From positions 1 to 6,167 of the forward strand of contig USEQ01000087.1 in the NCBI GenBank assembly GCA_900553655.1: 6,167 nucleotides of DNA. The letters are read 5' to 3'. The position numbers and the translations under genes were made by a program. Shown one piece after another: positions 5,800 through 6,167 of the stretch. The DNA is from an uncultured Slackia sp. (GTDB taxonomy: Bacteria; Actinomycetota; Coriobacteriia; Coriobacteriales; Eggerthellaceae). Under the pieces are notes generated by a model, which did not search any database, was not told where the DNA came from, and was given only the letters and a program-made list of their open reading frames with translations. Position 1 is the first letter of the stretch, and every line of letters starts with the position of its first letter.

Positions 5800-6167
5800 C
5801 TACCAGCCCCTCATGAACGTCTGGTCGCGGTCGGGGCCGACCGAGATGATAGAGGCTTTCACGCCGCTGAGACGCTCGATCTCGGAAACATAGTCTTTCG
5901 CTTCCTGCGGCAGATCGTCGAAACTTTTCGCGGAGGTGATGTCCTTGCCTTTCCAGCCAGGCATGGTCTTGTAGATCGGCTTGGCGTGGAACAGCACGCT
6001 CTGCTGCATGGGGAAATAGTCGTAGCGTTTTCCTTCGCACTCGTAGGCGATGCAGATTTTCAGCTCATCGAAAGCGGAAAGCACATCAAGTTTGGTGAGC
6101 GCGATATCGGTCAAGCCGTTGACTTCCGCCGCATAGCGGGCGATAACAGCGTCGAACCAGCCGCAAC
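5800..6167 (-). CDS. purA: Adenylosuccinate synthetase, C-terminal 121 residues (5' end outside window)
   Basis: PurA uses GTP to join IMP and aspartate into adenylosuccinate, the first committed step from IMP to AMP. Only the C-terminal part is visible; the family is usually about 430 residues. The frame is open to the right edge of the window and begins with CGWFDAVIARYAAEVNG, the conserved segment before LTDIALTKLDVLSAFDELKI. The end has the strongly conserved guanine-nucleotide-side motif SVGPDRDQT followed by FMRGW and a TAG stop at 5800-5802. The TTG at 6112-6114 is an internal leucine codon, not a start, because the conserved domain continues upstream in frame. It lies upstream of purD on the same strand, with 169 bp between them, so the two purine genes may share a transcript or be separately initiated. 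No frameshift or missing motif is seen in the visible part. Confidence 0.95.
   Translation of the reverse strand, partial: CGWFDAVIARYAAEVNGLTDIALTKLDVLSAFDELKICIAYECEGKRYDYFPMQQSVLFHAKPIYKTMPGWKGKDITSAKSFDDLPQEAKDYVSEIERLSGVKASIISVGPDRDQTFMRGW

Overview
The window holds five protein genes, one tRNA gene and one repeat-rich intergenic region. It looks like a chromosomal segment of a moderately GC-rich bacterium. The PurA, PurD and HemW-like sequences and the unusual intergenic repeats would suit an actinobacterium of class Coriobacteriia (Eggerthellales-like). That placement is an impression from the protein sequences and was not tested by a search.

Left part, plus strand (1-2178): the 3' portion of an XpaC-family gene (5-bromo-4-chloroindolyl phosphate hydrolysis family) is followed after 57 bp by a complete telA-family gene. 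A strong hairpin terminator follows telA. XpaC-family and TelA proteins are a recurrent gene pair linked to envelope or toxic-anion stress, and their biochemical activity is unresolved.

Middle (2179-2742): about 560 bp without a convincing gene, lying between converging transcription units. It holds a 25-bp tandem repeat (2222-2304), then a 161-bp element (2327-2487) built from three nested inverted repeats, then a stretch with small hairpins (2508-2582). This is the least explained and most interesting part of the window.

Right part, minus strand (2705-6167): this strand reads, in transcription order, purA (only its last 121 codons are inside), a 169-bp gap with a hairpin, purD (GTG start), a HemN/HemW-like radical SAM gene starting 6 bp after the purD stop, and a terminator. 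A separate tRNA-Phe(GAA) unit follows with its own promoter and terminator. PurD acts early in de novo purine synthesis and PurA commits IMP to AMP. The radical SAM protein is probably translated from the purD message but has no obvious place in the purine pathway.

The long open frames antisense to purD, the radical SAM gene and telA are judged to be codon-bias shadows. No new multi-gene system is evident. The candidates for something undescribed are the nested palindromic element with its adjacent tandem repeat and the purD-linked radical SAM protein.
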